Assembly: GCF_029784155.1 (NCBI RefSeq)
Contig: NC_073691.1
Coordinates: 141,786,433-141,850,432, forward strand
DNA length: 64,000 nucleotides
Direction of reading: 5' to 3'
Source of the DNA: Uranotaenia lowii
Lineage: Eukaryota > Arthropoda > Insecta > Diptera > Culicidae
Below are positions 10,066-22,680 of this stretch, one piece after another; the stretch's first letter is position 1, and each line of letters opens with the position of its first letter. The position numbers and the translations under genes are program-made. A model generated the notes under the pieces. The model worked only from the letters and a program-made list of their open reading frames with translations. It was not told the origin of the DNA and made no database searches.

Positions 10066-10270
10066 CAGGGTGGCCACAGAACCGAGAAAAAAAACGGGAA
10101 TTGAAAATTGCGCCGGGAAAACCGGGAATTTAGAACCGAACCCGGAAAAATTACCAAAAGAAAACAGTAATTCAGTTTTGGTTCCGATATCAGGGATTCA
10201 AAGGAACAAAAATATGAAATGTGTTGAAAAGTTTTTCAAATTAAAATTACCCTTCCGTTGATTTTCAATA
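10066..10270. repeat. left end of a CAGGGTGGCCAC hAT-like element
   Basis: The sequence starts CAGGGTGGCCACAGAACC and continues with the family's G+C-rich subterminal wording (AAAACCGGGAATT, GAACCCGGAAAA). It resembles the left end at 24694. I could not find the matching right terminus downstream, so the copy is truncated or its right end is too decayed to see. Confidence 0.7.
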
Positions 10271-11879
10271 ACTTTCACCTTATTCTAATCTTTTATTCGT
10301 CTAATTTTTTAATTCTTAAATATTCTTTCTGAAAGAATATAAAATTTCATCAACATTGCCGATAAAATAATTTCCTAATCTAATATTATAATTTTCCAGT
10401 GATAGTGTTTAATTCATGAGTTAAACACAAACCAATCATCTTTACGCACGGTGCTTTTTTGTAACCTAATCATAATAAATTTGACATTGCTAAGTTGAAA
10501 AGGAAACCATTCCCTATCAAACGAACTGTTTGAAAAGAAAACCATCACGGGGTCCAGATCTATCTTATCAAGTTGTGTCAAAATTACCTTTTTTTCGATT
10601 ACGATCCAGAAAATTTCGAATTACATTTTTAAAGCTTGAATATGTTAGGATTGCTTTGAAAATTTTCGAAACGCGTGACAGAATGGAATAAAATTTAGAA
10701 AATTCCAGAAAAATTTTACTCCAAATTGTTGGTGATGGTGATGGTGTGTTTATGTCGATAAAAGGCACTATATAAATTATTTAAACATGTTAAAATTATT
10801 CAACATTTGTGTTTTGATTGAAGTATTAAAACAAAATAACAAAATTATGTATCGCAATAATATTGATTATATTTACTTATTTCTTCTCGAAAGCATAAGG
10901 CAACAAGATATACGTTTTTCCGTTTGAAGAAGGTTAAGAGCTGATTTTGACTGATTTTAGGGCGACGTATCCAAATATGCAGTTTGGTTTTTTCTGCTAG
11001 CTCAAGTTTTGAGATTCAAGAGCTAACTTTCGAATTTTTTTAGCAACATTTTAGAACATTTCTAAGATATTCAAATCAAAAGTTTCGAATCAATGATCAA
11101 CTTTTCGAAGATCACGAGTAGTTCAAACTTCTAAGAAAACTGAGACGCCCTTTTAGTTTATTTATCACAATCTTGCAGTCTCCAACAAAGTTGTTAATGG
11201 AATTTTAATCTTTGATACCGAAAGTGCTTACATGTTCTTCAGAAATGTTGTCAGAAATAGTTGCATTTTATCTATTGTATTTTTAAAACTTGAGCATTTT
11301 TTTCAAGCATTGTTTCCTTGAAACTAGAAAAGCAGGGTAATATATTAAATCCACTATTTATTTAAAGATAATAAATTGATTCGAAACCAGTTTTTGTTAT
11401 TTAAAGAGAGTTGTCGGTTTATTAGTTATCAATGATTGATTTTACTCAAATCTTCGTAATTTTTAAATTTCAAAACCCATCACCGGAACTAGATTTGACT
11501 TGACAGAATCTGAAAAATGATTCGAATTGAGGACAGCAAAATCAATTTTTGAATAAAGACTTTACAGATTGGAAAACATGTAGATACATCTCATGTTTAG
11601 TCACATGTACACATGTACAATCCTTAAAGTTAGCCTTGGCTTAGCCAATTTATGTTAGCATGTGGTTACAGAAACTTAGCATGTCTTTACAGAAACAGAT
11701 TTGTTTTCCTGTTACAGGGGTTTTTTAAACTATTTATTCGAAACGGTTCAATCCAGTATGTATAAGGAACCAAGATTGCATTTGTTTTTGCACTGTTTAC
11801 ATTTCTTGCTTAAACTAAAAATTAGTAGCAGATTCAGAAAAATTCTACAGAAGAAGATCGATAGCTTTAAAGAATAGTT
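10271..11879. other. A+T-rich sequence, no gene seen
   Basis: There are only short chance frames and homopolymer runs. Part of it may be the decayed interior of the element starting at 10066. Nothing else is supported. Confidence 0.4.
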
Positions 11880-12420
11880 TGGTCCGTCGTATCTCTTACA
11901 GGTACATCAGGTTGAATTCCCGAGACCGAAGCAAATTTGTTAACTGCGCTCTGGCGATCGAGTGGACCTCACACGACCAAACAACATGGTCAATGTTGTG
12001 ATCACCATCGCCACAGGTACAGAGATTGGTGCTAAGAAAGATTTACACGATACAGTAACGCGTTTAAGGAACAGTGTTTGGACATGAGACGGGAAAATGT
12101 TTTAGTAAAATCACGGCTCAAGTCCAAACCCTTGAACCATGTTTTAAACTTCACCTTTGGGATGATCGAATGGAGCCACCTGCCCAATTGATCTTCATTC
12201 CATTTGCGCTGCCAATTGATGAGAGCATTTTTACGTACTAAAAAAAAATTCGTTAAAGGAGATTTGACGCTTATAAATATCACCTTCAAGCGCACCTACC
12301 TTTGCGAGAGAGTCAGCCTTCTCACTGTCCAATATTGAGCAATGGGGAGAGATCCCAATAATGGTGATGGAGAAGAAGCGATCAGATAAAGTACTCAATT
12401 TTTCTTGTGTCTTCTCGCAT
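11880..12420 (-). pseudogene. non-LTR retrotransposon 3' coding fragment (I/LOA-like)
   Basis: On the minus strand the frame reads WQRKWNEDQLGRWLHSIIPK, then FKTWFKGLDLSRDFTKTFSR, LMSKHCSLNALLYRVNL and, after a frameshift, CTCGDGDHNIDHVVWSCE. This is the conserved region after the RNase H domain in I-type and LOA-type LINEs of insects: a GRW(L)H-IIP block, a SR-LMS-H-L block, and a C-C-H-C-like CxCG--HxxxHxxxxC motif. Only about 180 residues survive, with a break near 12035. Clade placement rests on these blocks alone. Confidence 0.75.
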
Positions 12421-13365
12421 CATGTTATAATTTTTATCATTAAACGGATCAATCATTTTCATAATTTTACCCCAGGAAACTGACTCAAATAAATATTTAT
12501 GTTGAAAAATTACATGTAACTTTTTTCACTGAAATCAAATCCACATCTTTCTGCATAACAAAGCTGACCCTCTACTGAATAAATTATGGAAACATTGCAA
12601 CTATGAAACTTTTGCAAAAAAATAGATCTGTTTTTCAATTATTTTAATTGTTTAAATAATGCACGAAATAAGTTTTTTTTTAAATTATAAATATAGTTTG
12701 CAATGTTTTGCAGTAATGAATCGTGCTAAAAATATTTATAAAACAAAGTTCGAGACCATATATGGGTCATATGCGGTAGAGGATTTAGAAATATTGTCTT
12801 TAATTCTTTCATGGCTACTACAAAAAATTACACATTGTATCTTTTTAAATTTCTTTCAAAATTTGAAATTTCGATTATGAATCAAAATTTTATCCTGAAT
12901 TTAAAATTTATGGGTTCTGAAGTTTTTTTTAATAGTATAGGTAGTTTAATTCAATTTCAATCAATTTAAACTGCAAAATTATAAATTACAATTTTAACTA
13001 CACTATGAAAATAATAAAATGAATGTTTCTTATTTTTATTGATTTACGAATCTTCTGCTTTTATTATAATTAACTAAGATATCATAGTTTTCAATTCATT
13101 TTGCATTTATTTGAAATGCCTTAGTTTAAAAAAAAGGCACCTGAACAAACAACCACGTGTAAACGACCATGCCAAATGACTGAATATTTCTGATCAATTA
13201 AATCGTGGACTGTACTTTTGCCAGCAAAAAACAGTAGGTAACGAAAATTATCGCTTTTCGATACTGTTTTCAGTGTCTAAAAGTTATTTTTCAGCAAGAA
13301 CGGACTTTTACGAGGAATCTAAACACTGCGTCGAGATAGGATTTTTGGTTTTTCAAAATTTACCC
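12421..13365. other. A+T-rich sequence, no gene seen
   Basis: Several short frames exist (for example 12659-12880), but their composition is dominated by Phe/Lys/Asn/Ile and no motif is visible. Confidence 0.4.
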
Positions 13366-13369
13366 TTAA

Positions 13370-14076
13370 GGGGGGAGTAGGGTCTAACACTTTCAAAAAA
13401 TCGATTTTTTTTTCTTATTGTAAAACATTTCAAGAATGTTGTGTCACATTTTCAAGTCAATCGAAACAAAACTGTAGAAATTATAGGCCTTTATCTCCTC
13501 TTATCTAATACTGCATCATTTTTAGAGCAGAAACTTCAAACGCGTTTTTCTCGAAAACACATTTTTAATGTCAGTGGACATCGTCATTTGAAAACTACTT
13601 CACCGATTCTTTTCAAATTTGGAACATATTTTCTACATATAAAATACCAAACCCCAACGATTTTCTTTTTTTTTACTTTGGGGAGATTTTACAGATAAAA
13701 AATAGCGGATTTTTTCGTGAAAAATCGTAGTTTTTACTTCAAACAACCACAAAAATTTCATAAAATTTTTTAAGTTAAATAAAATCGTTGGGGTCCTGAA
13801 AAACATCTATTAAAAATATTTTGCTCTGATTTTTTGACTTCAGATGATTCTGTGCTGAGATACAGTGTCCATCGCAAATCCTGTTTTCTAAAAGGCATCC
13901 TCGAAAGTGCTCCGTCACCGGCTCATTTTTCAATATTTTTCTACGAAAAAATTACTAAATGTTCTTTTAACAATGCTTTGTATAATGCAAAAAAATTGAA
14001 TACATTTGTTTGAATGATAGCTCTAAAAAAATTCGTGAAAATGGTGTTTTTTTACCCGTTAGACCCTACTCCCCCC
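13370..14076. repeat. TTAA-flanked element with GGGGGGAGTAGGGTCTAAC ends
   Basis: The left end GGGGGGAGTAGGGTCTAAC and right end GTTAGACCCTACTCCCCCC are exact 19-bp inverted repeats. Both abut TTAA (13366-13369 and 14077-14080). TTAA duplication is characteristic of piggyBac elements, although piggyBac ends usually begin CCY rather than GGG, so the superfamily is tentative. The 707-bp interior is non-coding and not palindromic beyond the ends. An 85-codon frame inside shows no transposase motif. Confidence 0.85.
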
Positions 14077-14284
14077 TTAATTAGACATGAGGATTTTTTT
14101 ATTTAGAAAGAAACATGGAATCTTGTCCTACAATCTTATATTCACAGATTTTAGAAACTGATAAAATTATGTTTTATTTTTTTTTAACTGCGACCTAGAG
14201 AGGGGTCTTGACTCAAACATGTAGTCAGCGAAACTTTTTTGTAGAGAAATGAATGAAATTTCAGGGACTAGATAAGATGAACAT

Positions 14285-14395
14285 TGATGTTGAAAAACAT
14301 GCGAAAAAAAATCTCCTTGTCTCCCGGTAAGACTTGAACCCACATCTTGCGCCTCCCCGGAGCACATGTACTAACATTCAACTACAGGAAACAAC
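14285..14395 (-). repeat. tRNA-like SINE head or pseudo-tRNA
   Basis: On the minus strand TAGTTGAATG resembles a pol III A box and GGTTCAAGTCT a B box, with a G+C-rich block between (CTCCGGGGAGGCGC). The arms do not fold into a convincing full cloverleaf, so a functional tRNA is unlikely. A tRNA-derived SINE head or decayed tRNA is the best reading. Confidence 0.45.
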
Positions 14396-15269
14396 CTGGC
14401 GTATGAAAGTTATGCTGGTCGAGAGTCGAAGTCTATCGGTATGAAGGGAATTGTGATCATCATCATTTTTCGTGATCTATTTCTATTCCCATCATTTCAT
14501 CTTACGGTAAAGCTATGATCATTTAGTATCCGGACCCTTCATTTCGATGATAGCTACATTACTAGAGATCGGATATGCGAAAATTTAGCGCTGTGTTGGT
14601 TATAAAAAGGACTATCTTATCTATTTTTTTCCAGATTTTTAAGTTAACATGTGTTTGAGATATTTACTATGCAAAAAGACATGGTAAAAATAATTTTGCA
14701 CAAATTTGCGCCTTTTGCGCATTTTGCGCCTCGCCTTTATTGTCAACTTAAAAACTCATGAACTGTTGATTTTTTCTGGTTGTTTTTTTTTGACCAAATG
14801 GTTAAGAAATATAAGGAGCCACTCTAGGATCCACACGAAGTTCAAACCAAGCATCAGAGTGGAATCATTGATCTTAAATATGGTAAAAAGTCTATGGTTA
14901 TTGGGGATAACTGAATGCAGACCCCTTAAATAATGCAATAAATCCATTTCCGGCAGGCAAAAAGTGATGTCTGACTTGTAGACACCATGTAAATAACTAA
15001 TATTGAGCAGTTCAATAGATCGCAATCTGTGCAACCGATTTTTACACAATGTGACAGATGTGTTCTGATGGACAAACAAATTTATGTTAAAACGGGATTC
15101 TTTATGTCAAAAACTTCGAGATGCCTACCCATGAAAAGGTTCCAATCAGATTCCAATTGCTTTTTCCAGGTGAGTAAGTAAGAGTATTTCTTGAAATCAT
15201 TGATAATTTTTTTTTTATATATATATTTTTACATTAAATGTCATATTAACACCTTCATTTCCTTCATAG
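14396..15269. other. A+T-rich sequence, no gene seen
   Basis: Overlapping short frames at 14706-15079 on both strands have no recognisable domain. Confidence 0.35.
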
Positions 15270-15588
15270 AAAGTTCAGGGTTGCCACCCATCCGGGAAAA
15301 GCGGGAAATGTGGGAAATTTTTTTCGAAAAGTCGGGAATTTTTGGCTCAGTGAAAGTCTGTTCAATGAAGTCTAGTCGAAATAGGTCGAAACAAGTGGAA
15401 ATTGACTGTTGATTACCAGTCTCTTTCCAATTGACTTCGACCGATTTCTACCAGGTCGAAACGAATCCTCGTACCGAGCTGGATCGGTTTCAATTAGTTT
15501 GAACTTGCTTCATTGAACAACGACCTGACTAGTTTCGACCAAAACATTGGCTCATTGAACACTACCAGTTGACAGAAACCATGTTGAA

Positions 15589-18500
15589 ACCCGAGCAGAC
15601 TTTGATGCCGGAATCGCTAGTAAACAGTAACCAAAACGAGCTATCGAGGCCAAAATGATAGCATTGTTTGATGTCAAATTAAGTTTGAGAGCAAAATAAT
15701 GCATAACTAAGGTTTCAAATTTACTTTTATTGATAGCAGGCTGAGACCAATTTTTGCATTAACAGCATAATTGAAGCAAAACTTGCTGTAGAATTTATAC
15801 GGATAGCAAAATAAGCCATCATACAAAACTCAAAACTGAGACCAAAGTTATAGCAACATTTGCTTTACAATTTATCCAAAAATTATGCATCATCGAGGTA
15901 TACATGATTTTGTGAAACTCAAACCTAAAATCAAAATTTTTGCATTCTGGTAAGAAATTTATTCATTACGGTTTAAACTCTCAAACTAACTACAGACATT
16001 CTGCTCTTAAATCCCAAATAATACAACAAAATAACATTTTATTAAGTTATGTGAATACTATTACATTTATTTTTTTACATTTACTCTCGTACAAAAATCT
16101 AAACCAAAAGATATGCTTTTTCGACTTGATAAGTTTAAACTTTTAAGGGACAAACATATCCCAAATTGTTTGAATGAAATGTTTTTGAATGATAACAAGA
16201 AATAACCGTTATTTAGATGTTTAGAATATATATTTTCCATTCAGGTCAGTTATTAAAATGTGTTATCATAAGTGCTTATCAAAATATGAGATTTAGTGGT
16301 GAAAAATATGTCATCGATATTACATTACATTGCGGCGTTACAATGGCCTTATAATGCAATGCACATGTTATAAACATCGCTGCTACGAAAATCGTATGGT
16401 AACTTAAGATTGCATAAGTGAAGGCGAATATTAAACGAGGTTCATTGGAAATTTTGCATTGCAAAAAAAAGATATAAAAAAACGGAACGGTATTCATCAA
16501 AGAAAAATTATCCCGAGAACAATAGTATGGTTGAATTATAGCAAATTTTGCTAGGGTAAGTGAGCCCTATTTTGGCATGGTCCTTTTCTTGGCATGCCAA
16601 CATGTCTTTTCATGTTTTTCAGGTCCAAATTGAGCTTAAAAAATTTTGAATATATTTTCATTGCGAAGAGAATAATTTGTTTTAAATCTGTGCTTACCGA
16701 ATTTTTTGATTGTTTGTACTTTAATGAAGAAGTTAATTTTTTTCGATCTGCATCCGAGGAAATTATGTTGGAAATCACCGTATGAAAATCAGATGAACTC
16801 ACCTTTCTAGTGCAACTGTTAAATTCACATGCGCTTTCAAACGCGGACATTTATTTGAAAAATTTGCAATAAATACTCATGCTTACAGTTAAACTCGACA
16901 AAAAATAAAAAAAATACTAGAAAGACTAAAGAGTGAATATTTATTTAGGTTTTGAATAAAAATTTAAAACTAATTTTGTTCCTTTTCTTGGCATGCAACT
17001 TCAATCGAAATACACCACCAGTGTTGGAAGCTTGAAAAAGGAGATGTTCATTAAAGAGGTATTTTTGGGCTGATATTTTCCCTAAAACTTCATTTCAAAC
17101 TACGCACAAATGATTTCATACTAATTGGGTTGTATGATAAGACTGTTGCTATCAACTTAAGCTTCGAAATAAGTTGGAGAACGTAAGTGATTCGACTAAC
17201 TAAAAGTCATATCCAAGCATTTTAAATGCAAAAATCGCTATTTGGGAACCATGAATCGAAGGTACATTGGTATGCGTGCGAACAGCATTTGCATTGCAGT
17301 CTGCCGAGCAAAAGCCACGTGGTCTCCTACAGAACACAGTGGTTCGAAATATTGAAAAAAAAACTAAGTGAAATTAAGCATCTCACAAGACTTAAGATGT
17401 TTTTCTTATCTAAAAATTGTTAGATCGATGGCAATTTACGACTTTAGTAGATATATAAAATACATAATTAATTGAGTTTTGGAATCGTTTTCTATTGCTT
17501 GGGAGCCATATACCTACTCAGATTTAATTTTTTGGAATTTTGTTCTAATTTTTTTCATGGAAACAGAAGTTGGAAGTTCAGGAAAATATCGTTTGCTTTC
17601 CAATTATTCCCTAAAATATTTGATGTAAGTCGAATAAAAAAAACTGTTTTAACAAGGTTTACATTCTAACATCTATTTGGCGCGTCAAACCACTGCGCAA
17701 CACCCCGGGCATTCGAGATGGCTCATAATCTCATAATCTAGAAGCTCATAATCTCAGCTAACAAATTCAAAAGGGCAAAATTTTTAAATACCATTCAAGG
17801 ATTTTTTCACTTTCTTACTTTATGAAGCCAAACTCCACAATATGAAGACAGTTGTTTGGTAGTGAAAATAACCCTATGTGTCTCAATCGCATTGCGGAAT
17901 TTCTGGACCTCCGACTTTTTGAAATGAAAGCTTATTGTGTGCTTCCCTTTCAACCAAATTTCATCAATGTTTTCAAAAGCCTTTTTGTTGTATTAGTGGC
18001 GCCCGGTGTTCCATCGTCGCATAGAACTTTACGCTCAGCTGACGTCATTCTGTCAGTGGCCATATATTCAGAATAGCCAACAATTCTGTTAACTGTCAAT
18101 CGAGCATTGGTGGTAAAGATCTATTGCACATTGCTGGTGGCCAAGAATCAGATTATGGAAACGGCAAACAATTGGTACGGCGGCCAAGTAATTGGAGCAC
18201 CGCAGTGAGTACTTTGAATGCATTTTGCTCACATTAATGAAAGTTCCATAGAGAAAACATATTTTTGTTGATCTCTAAGCAAGTTAGCAAGTAAATTCTT
18301 CAAAGGATGTTATATGGTGCACTCAACAGGAAGGTAGGAATGTCGAAAAAAAGGGTAAACCATGCCTTAGGTGCCAAGGTCGGGTACATTTACCCTATCA
18401 TGCTTTGAAAGTTAAATTTACTCTAATTTTGCTTGACATAAGGTGGTACACAGCAAAATTGAAAGCATATTTTAAGTACTGCGTTAGGAACATGATGCCT

Positions 18501-18695
18501 TTTTTGCTATAACTGAAACCTGAACTACACCACATTTGCTCAAGAGATTTGAGAGAATAATGATGTCAAATTTTACTATCGTTGGAAAATATGTGATGCC
18601 GTATATTGGCATCATTGTGCTCTCCAAGCTCTCAGGAAACGAGGTGTAGTTAGGGTCTCAGTTTTAGCAAAATTTGGTATCACTTTGCTAACCAG
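15589..18695. repeat. AGCAAAATT-rich non-autonomous element nested in the hAT-like copy
   Basis: The left end CCGAGCAGACTTTGATGCC is the exact complement of the right end of a related copy at 52860-53356. The interior alternates TAGCAAAAT/ATTTTGCTA, GATGTC and CTGAGACC blocks in both orientations. The right limit is fuzzy, somewhere after GGTATCACTTTGCTAACC. A still younger element splits it at 16554-18395. Confidence 0.65.
16554..18395. mobile_element. TA-flanked element nested third-level (GGGTAAGTG / CATTTACCC)
   Basis: The element starts GGGTAAGTGAGCC and ends GGGTACATTTACCC, with TA on both sides (16552-16553 and 18396-18397). Excision restores ATTTTGCTATCATG, which matches the uninterrupted relative at 52880 (ATTTTGCTATCACT). 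Subterminal copies of CCTTTTCTTGGCATGC occur near 16585 and 16981. Open frames at 16551-16850 (minus) and 17226-17423 (plus) are short and carry no recognised transposase motif. TA targeting fits the Tc1/mariner group. Confidence 0.75.
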
Positions 18696-19149
18696 GTATG
18701 AAAATTTGTACTACCAAAACACTTATTGGAATTGAACTCTCAGAAATAAATCTTCTACCTCCTGGAAGCTTAGAAATTGGATTCTCATCTAAATCGGCAA
18801 TTAAGAAAGCCAAAGAGTCTGGTCATGTTTCCGACAAAGATATCCTTGTATTCAGAAATAGCTATCGTTCGTTTTACTGTGGATTTTTGAATAAAATGGA
18901 TATAGATCTCCCTTGACTTATCCCATCACTCGGTATTTATCGTGCGTTAGTCCCGATGTGATTGCACACTATCCAGATGTTTCCAAAAATCGTTTAGACC
19001 TGTGTCTAGAAGTACTTGTTGACAAGCAGCACCTAGATGGAGCTTGTGCCGATAAAATTAAGGACGAATTCGGATAATTATGTGCAATACCTTCAATGAA
19101 AACATCATTTTCGGGATATCGAAGAAAAACACAACGATTGGACATTTTT

Positions 19150-19270
19150 AGGATGGAACTTATTGGCGAATCGAAAAAGGAGTTCTTCAATTTGACGACC
19201 TTATTGAAGAAAATTCTAATTTTATTTCATGGTAACGCGACGATGGAAAAAAGATTTTCCGTTAACTGAA
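19150..19270 (+). pseudogene. hAT-like transposase C-terminal remnant
   Basis: Translated pieces match the C-terminal region of the copies at 39899-40080 and 48411-48600: GESKKEFFNLTTLLKKILI, then the decayed form of SHGNATMERGFS. It is too short and broken to be functional. Confidence 0.7.
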
Positions 19271-19457
19271 ACAAAAATCATTTAAAGATCATTTACCAAT
19301 AAAAAAAAGCTAAATCGATTTTCGTTTATATGGTTTCAAAATTAAATATTCGGAATTTTGTTTGGTTTTCTGTTGCATAAATCCGGGAATTTAGTGAGAC
19401 CATGCGGGAAAAATGCGGGAAATCAAAAATTGATTTTGAGTGGCCACCCTGAAAGTT

Positions 19458-20068
19458 TTTCGATCTCATGAATAGTTTTTAAAATACACACATTTGTAAC
19501 TGTCCGAATTCTAGATGATTATAGCCTTAGCTGGACTCAAAAAACTCAAATGTAATAATTCATTAAAGAAACTAAAGCTATATCCAACAAAATGGAACAG
19601 AGCACTATCAGTAACTCAAAGGTACTGAATTATATATAGTGATATATAGTGCCGAATTTTGGTATTTTTCGTCTAATATTTCTTTGTGGTCCTTAATGTG
19701 TTAAGAGTACAAGAGAGGTATGGCCAAATTTAGCAGTGTCGCTAGTATCAAATATCAAAACATACTTGATCGACCTTTTGCAGTTAACCGAATGAGCTTC
19801 AATTTTACATAGGGCCTTCTGTCAGGCCAAGAAACGATTTCAGCCCCAAGCTATTGGTTCCGAAAAAACACCCACTGTAATGTTCATATACAGTTGTTTT
19901 GAAGGCGGAAGATGTTAATCAAGCTATGCTATTTAAGTTAAATTGTTTTGAAGGCGGAAGCCTTTTGTTCAACTAATGTTAATATAACACTGTGAGTAAA
20001 AAACCTTAAATTAGTAAAAATTTCAAATCAATGCATGAATCAGTACAGAATGCTCTAGTAAATAACTT
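19458..20068. repeat. dispersed repeat fragments, no gene
   Basis: AGTGCCGAATTTTGG at about 19650 recurs near 26980. GAAACGATTTCAGCCCCAAG at 19829 is a fragment of the foldback family at 42580-43090. GTTTTGAAGGCGGAAG occurs twice (19893 and 19945). Confidence 0.55.
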
Positions 20069-21483
20069 AACCCATTCGAGACGGCGACTTTTTTCGAACG
20101 CGTCCCCCAGGAGCGAAAAATTTTTATTCTTTGATTCGATCAATTTTTATCTGAAAAACATGAATTCAATGAAATTTCTAAAATTCAATCGTAAATTCAC
20201 AAAAAATGTCCATTGCACACTGTGTGTGCAGTCCGCTCCTCGAAATAAAATTATTTCGAGGAGCCGCATTGCACACACGGTGTGCAATGGGTAGAAAAAT
20301 AAAAATACACCATTTTTAACATGTTCATCATTCGTTTAATTTTTGTTCGGTTATAAAGGAAAGCAAAAAATATGATGTAGTGTGGTTTAAACCAACAATG
20401 AGTTTTTTTAAACTTTATCCAAAATGTGTTTACTTTTGTGATTCATGAGCATGATTTAAACTTTGTCGGTTTTAACCCAACTTTTCTTGTGTCTTCCTAT
20501 TGATTTTTTCTATCTGATAACTATTTAAGTTGATCAACTATTTAAGTCCGGCTAACAAACTCTTATAATAATTTAGATCTTTATTTTAAAAAAATATATA
20601 TATATTGAAAAATCTTACGATCGTCACATAATCTTGCGTATATTCTACTGAATAAAACCTTGAAAGGAGGGTGATTTGCCAAACATTTCATGAAGGCACA
20701 TCAAACGGAACGTTAAAATTTCAAAAATTTCAATACAATACAAAACAAGAAGTTACAAGAAAATCATGTTATGATTGTTTGAATACATTCCATGAAAAAA
20801 AATCCATGATGATGATATTATTAGCAATTACCATAGAGCTGAAGTTTATTTCATTTGTTTTTTTAGATAAATTGTTTAAAAGTCACCAATAGTTTATTTT
20901 ATCAATCATACGTTTAGTTGAATAGCTACCGTAAATAATGTTTTCAATTATAAGATACAGATTTCACCTGGGTGAATGTGGAATTTACTAAAATTACTCC
21001 GTAAAGGGCTGGAGAACCCAACAGCACGCTCTAAAGCTTGATAACTTAAAAATAAGACTTAACAATACGAAGTTCACACAAACGCTATACACCAGATCTT
21101 AGATGCATATACATTTCAGTTATTCTCCCCTCACCAAACCTTAACAATCACCGACGCACACTTCCAGAAAAACAGCACAAATAACCTGCAAATGACCTAC
21201 TGTCTGTATCGACGAAACGAAACTCTGTCTGCGCTAATTTTATAGGTCATTTTCAACCTCAGATATTTGAAGACATTTTCATACACAGTGAAACCAATGC
21301 CAAATTACGATTATCTATGCTTTCAACATTCTCTTGGTTCAAGAACCATGAAAATTGGTCCACAGGTTTATTCAAAATCATGAAATAGTTAAAACTACTT
21401 CCATTGCACACACGGTGTGCAATCGGTCTTATAGCCTCGGAAAGTCATTGCACACACGGTGTGCAATCCGTCTCGAATGGGTT
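20069..21483. repeat. piggyBac-like (TTAA) element with CCCATTCGAGACGG ends
   Basis: The left end TTAACCCATTCGAGACGG and right end CCGTCTCGAATGGGTTTAAA are inverted repeats. The CCC/GGG termini next to TTAA suggest piggyBac, although the right side has one extra T. Near the ends are palindromes ATTGCACACACGGTGTGCAAT (two at the right, one plus a variant at the left) and a perfect CTCCTCGAAATAAAATTATTTCGAGGAG-type hairpin at 20235-20263. The flanking 50 bp on both sides are themselves similar (AAATCAATGCATGAATCAGTAC and AAATCAATACATAAATCAGTAC). Confidence 0.65.
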
Positions 21484-22680
21484 TAAATTAGTATAAATTC
21501 AAATCAATACATAAATCAGTACTGAATACTTTAGTATTGTGTTTCACTTGCAAGTTGAATGCTATCCCCAATTATTTGGCCAGTTTGATAGTCTATGACG
21601 GAAGGTTAGTTCTAAAGTCTCTTCGTTGACCGTTGTTTATTCAAAGGTCTATTGCTTAGCTACAGTGCAGTCCTTAAAAAAAATGAAAATTAGAAAACAC
21701 CTATGTACATATAAGAAAAATAACACTGACTAGCTGTTGCATTGCGTGTGTAGTTTTTCCTAACCATCTATCTAGATATCCTTATGCAGTTCTTCTACCG
21801 AAGAAAGCTTTCCTTTAGAATCAACTGGTGGCTGGCAGCGGTAGTATGGGGTCGTCCGGTATATAACAGAACTTCTTCAGCCTCACGTTGTGCCCCCGCT
21901 CAGGAAACGTGAAGCGTGCTTGCTGCTTCTGCTGGTTGGTGCAATCGAGATATAGGTCAAACCTTTATCGCTTTCCTCGTCGACGGCAGCGATGAATGGT
22001 CCCTTGCCACATTCCAAGCGGCCAAGTGTTACTGCCCTTTGGGAGTAACTTTTGCAACGGGTCGAATAGGGGAAAAGTCACACAGCAATAACTGCAAGCA
22101 TCGTGCAAACGACCCCGGAAGGAAAATTTCATTATCACTCTTTAATGATCTTCCTCAAGGGCTATCACTAGGGCGATTGCCGACGAAGCTCTCTAGTCCT
22201 TGCCCTTGAACATTGCACAGTGGCCTGCAGATTGTGTGGCGTAATTCCGTCCCGCCGTGTTCCCCAAAAAATATACCCCTTGTCCCCCTTGGCGGAATAA
22301 GTTTATCGTTTATCGCCCCAGCAGCGGGATATCTGAAGCATAAAAAGCTGTACCCAGTGCGATGCTAGAGTGTCCTGCGGAGAGCAACGACCTTTGCGAA
22401 ATTCCTTGAATGGAATATTTTCACTACCCCTCACGTCATCCATTCATAGATACTTGGCAGACTTTTGTTGCTCTCATTCAAGCACTTCAAACCTAGATAG
22501 GTCGAGACACATCAGACACCCTCTTTCTTGCAAGAATGGTTTACGATTTTTTCAAATTAGATTATAACTTTATCCTCAAGATGCATTCAAATCGGGCGAA
22601 ATATTAAGTAGAGTAAGCAGGTTCAAGGAATTTCTTATCCAACCAATCAGTAGCCAACACTTTTCCGGAAAAGTCATCCA
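21484..22680. other. unique sequence, G+C-richer 21830-22400, no gene assigned
   Basis: A 97-codon plus-strand frame at 21916-22209 lacks any known motif and has no clear start context. GCATAAAAAG at 22339 could be a TATA-like element upstream of ACCCAGTGCG, but nothing confirms a promoter. The stretch may include host regulatory or exon sequence. Confidence 0.3.

Larger units (their letters stand above)
15276..19451. mobile_element. hAT-like element (CAGGGTTGCCACC type) with nested insertions
   Basis: The ends CAGGGTTGCCACC (15276) and GTGGCCACCCTG (ending 19451) are flanked by a perfect 6-bp duplication AAAGTT (15270-15275 and 19452-19457). The interior shares blocks with the copies at 39023 and 46954: GGCTCAGTGAAAGTCTGTTC, CTTCCTCATTGAAC-like stretches and, at 19150-19260, the remnant of the C-terminal coding region. 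The native sequence is split by a roughly 3.1-kb insertion at about 15589-18695. Subterminal CGGGAAAA/GGGAATTT motifs occur at both ends. Confidence 0.88.
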
